Assembly: GCF_000181515.1 (NCBI RefSeq)
Contig: NZ_ABCG01000007.1
Span: 62,001 to 126,000 of the forward strand
Direction: 5' to 3'
Source: Erythrobacter sp. SD-21
GTDB lineage: Bacteria > Pseudomonadota > Alphaproteobacteria > Sphingomonadales > Sphingomonadaceae
Length of the DNA stretch: 64,000 nucleotides
Shown here: positions 63,901 to 64,000 of the stretch, piece after piece
How positions within the stretch are numbered: position 1 is the first letter of the stretch
Layout of the letters: each line of letters opens with the position of its first letter
Position numbers and translations under genes: made by a program
Notes under the pieces: model-generated
What the model was told of the DNA's origin: nothing
The model's input: the letters and a program-made list of their open reading frames with translations, nothing else
Database searches by the model: none

Positions 63901-64000
63901 ATCAAGCGAAGAGGAAGTGACGAAGGTTGTCGAACTGGTAGCGGGGCTCCTGGGGCAGGCCTTCATCGACCGCGAAGGGGACAAGGGCACAATCGGGCTC
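60965..64000 (+). CDS. TM0106-type RecB nuclease / RNase H / SF1 helicase fusion (3' end beyond window)
   Basis: Open from ATG 60965 to the window end (1012 codons, no stop). The order is: a RecB/Cas4-like nuclease with Cys21, VIDTKLA (Asp134, Lys136) and a C-x2-C-x2-C-x5-C cluster (211-223) typical of an Fe-S nuclease; a DEDD/RNase H_2-type domain (FFDLEGDP at 318-325, HYAPYE, then NKVDCENTEGL with Asp483); and a superfamily I Upf1/Dna2-like helicase with Walker A GPPGTGKT (743-750), DEAGQ (854-858) and VGDQMQLGQP. The protein therefore couples DNA unwinding to one or two nucleases. It follows the WYL regulator after a terminator, so it has its own promoter in the 91-bp gap. Confidence 0.88.
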   Translation, partial: MRFYDGQLLHSASDLNAFLGCRHAVALNLQKLRDPSSLPERAVDDESTILVQEAGHAHEGNYLEDLKLQLRVIEIDNNASLETQAEATLAAMRDGADIIYQATFLDQPWHGFADFLRRVDVPSQLGDHSYEVIDTKLARTPSPKHVLQLALYSDLIAKAQGVAPHEMHLVLGDKSEASFRRVEFEHTLASAQGRYLDFVDQEITETRPEPCSACTYCGWRDLCAGRWREEDHLSLVAGIQTSQITKLKAAGIESVADLATLEAGTSIPKLAPKTFERLRAQAALQVDRRGGVPTTELLPIEPGRGFARMPAPSPHDLFFDLEGDPLYPDGLEYLWGVHLRDAHGEPVFRYEWGHNRQAEREAFEAIVDFFRDHLAEHPEAHIYHYAPYEVTVLRRLSTRFASREHAVDEMLRAEKFVDLYSIVRGAIRTSEPDLSLKTLETFFAESRGEDVTKADQSIVHYHRWRESGEQTLLDGILAYNKVDCENTEGLRDWLLSLRPEIPFWQPSAETPSDEQTEEARQAEEAREALRNKVRTGALCLSERGRELASHLLDFHYRARKPELWAIFDRCEREEDELVDDGECIGGIEPDGEDWQRPEKQSIVARYRFAHQDTKLRIGSTVLHAPSLERLGTVFDLDLDSGVVELKRGKKSGTDWPQNGSVIPSWPIGTDILEAAVERVVRSLASAGGSATIPYYALVDVIERARPRFTDGTSGDLVQPGQSLIEAATTGALALDHSSLFIQGPPGTGKTYTSAHMILALLKAGKRIGVSSNSHKAINNLLGKVEKVALEDGYHIHGAKKASAGDKDSYLRGGMLEDVTDAKDIEDGDYELVGGTAWLFARGDLDQRFDYLIVDEAGQVSLGHLLAMGASAKNIILVGDQMQLGQPIQGAHPGESGMSTLDYLLQDEATIAPDRGILLDTSWRMHLDISGFISAAVYDGRLKSHPDCAKQELLLDDKAPSGALPHGIRMLPMAHEGCRQSSEEEVTKVVELVAGLLGQAFIDREGDKGTIGL

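Larger units (their letters stand above)
41789..64000. mobile_element. Accessory/defence island downstream of tRNA-Thr (left part)
   Basis: The region starts right after tRNA-Thr with a putative transposon end and decayed transposition genes. It then holds an exonuclease, a DarT-NADAR pair, unrecognised small genes, damaged phosphoesterases, a SNF2/Hsp70 operon, a WYL regulator and a nuclease-helicase. Strand changes, visibly lower GC around 44.6-53 kb, pseudogenes and repeat copies mark transferred DNA. The right border is outside the window. Confidence 0.7.

Noticed and set aside
41783-64000. Second attachment site (repeat of the tRNA-Thr 3' end) marking the right border of the island
   Set aside because: No copy of the tRNA-Thr T-arm/acceptor 3' sequence was found in the rest of the window, and no integrase gene is present in this region.

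Overview
The window reads as a chromosome segment of a high-GC alphaproteobacterium, most likely Sphingomonadales (Erythrobacter/Sphingomonas-like). This rests on gene style and order (serC-serA-hisZ block, purA, rarA, metal clusters) and is an inference, not a database result. Three blocks can be separated.

(1) Positions 1 to about 21,262 look like the right-hand part of an integrative metal-resistance island. It opens with the 3' end of a PQQ dehydrogenase and a two-gene persulfide/sulfide module (DUF442 plus ETHE1-like metallo-beta-lactamase). A minus-strand array then covers almost 16 kb: a Cu(I)/Ag(I) cus-like set (TolC, adaptor, RND pump, CusF lipoprotein, small membrane peptide, Tat-exported multicopper oxidase), a CBS protein, a CDF transporter and a Czc-like RND set (czcCBA). 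Next come a second CDF transporter with a DUF3703 partner and a divergent MerR/CadR-type regulator with a clear operator. The block ends with a tyrosine recombinase and a 50-nt 3' fragment of tRNA-Val(CAC), as expected at the distal attachment site of an element inserted in that tRNA gene.

(2) Positions 21,263 to 41,782 look like core chromosome: a giant RTX/M10 metalloprotease-like secreted protein, purA, an aldo/keto reductase, trhO, a GST, hisZ, serA, serC (with a structured leader), a glycosyltransferase, two tandem small membrane proteins, a PadR regulator, rarA, an RNase H-fold protein, glutaminase and an intact tRNA-Thr(TGU).

(3) From 41,789 to the window end lies an accessory (defence-type) island directly downstream of tRNA-Thr. 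It starts with a probable Tn7-like transposon end (TGT terminus and three TTGGAC-type motifs), a decayed Mu/TniA-type transposase and a TniB-like ATPase fragment. A DnaQ-like exonuclease follows, then the most striking find: a predicted membrane-anchored protein with 11 tandem W-x-W repeats fused to a C-terminal DarT-like DNA ADP-ribosyltransferase, followed 8 nt later by a NADAR-family antitoxin. This module is bracketed by an imperfect ~90-bp direct repeat of the exonuclease 3' end. Further on are several unrecognised genes, a metallophosphoesterase module with two lesions (a 1-nt frameshift and an in-frame TGA at a conserved Trp), and a tightly overlapping operon of SNF2 helicase, Hsp70/actin-like ATPase and a pseudo-PLD coiled-coil protein. 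The window closes with a DUF4258-like small protein, a WYL regulator and a very large nuclease-helicase (RecB/TM0106 plus RNase H plus SF1 helicase) that runs off the end.
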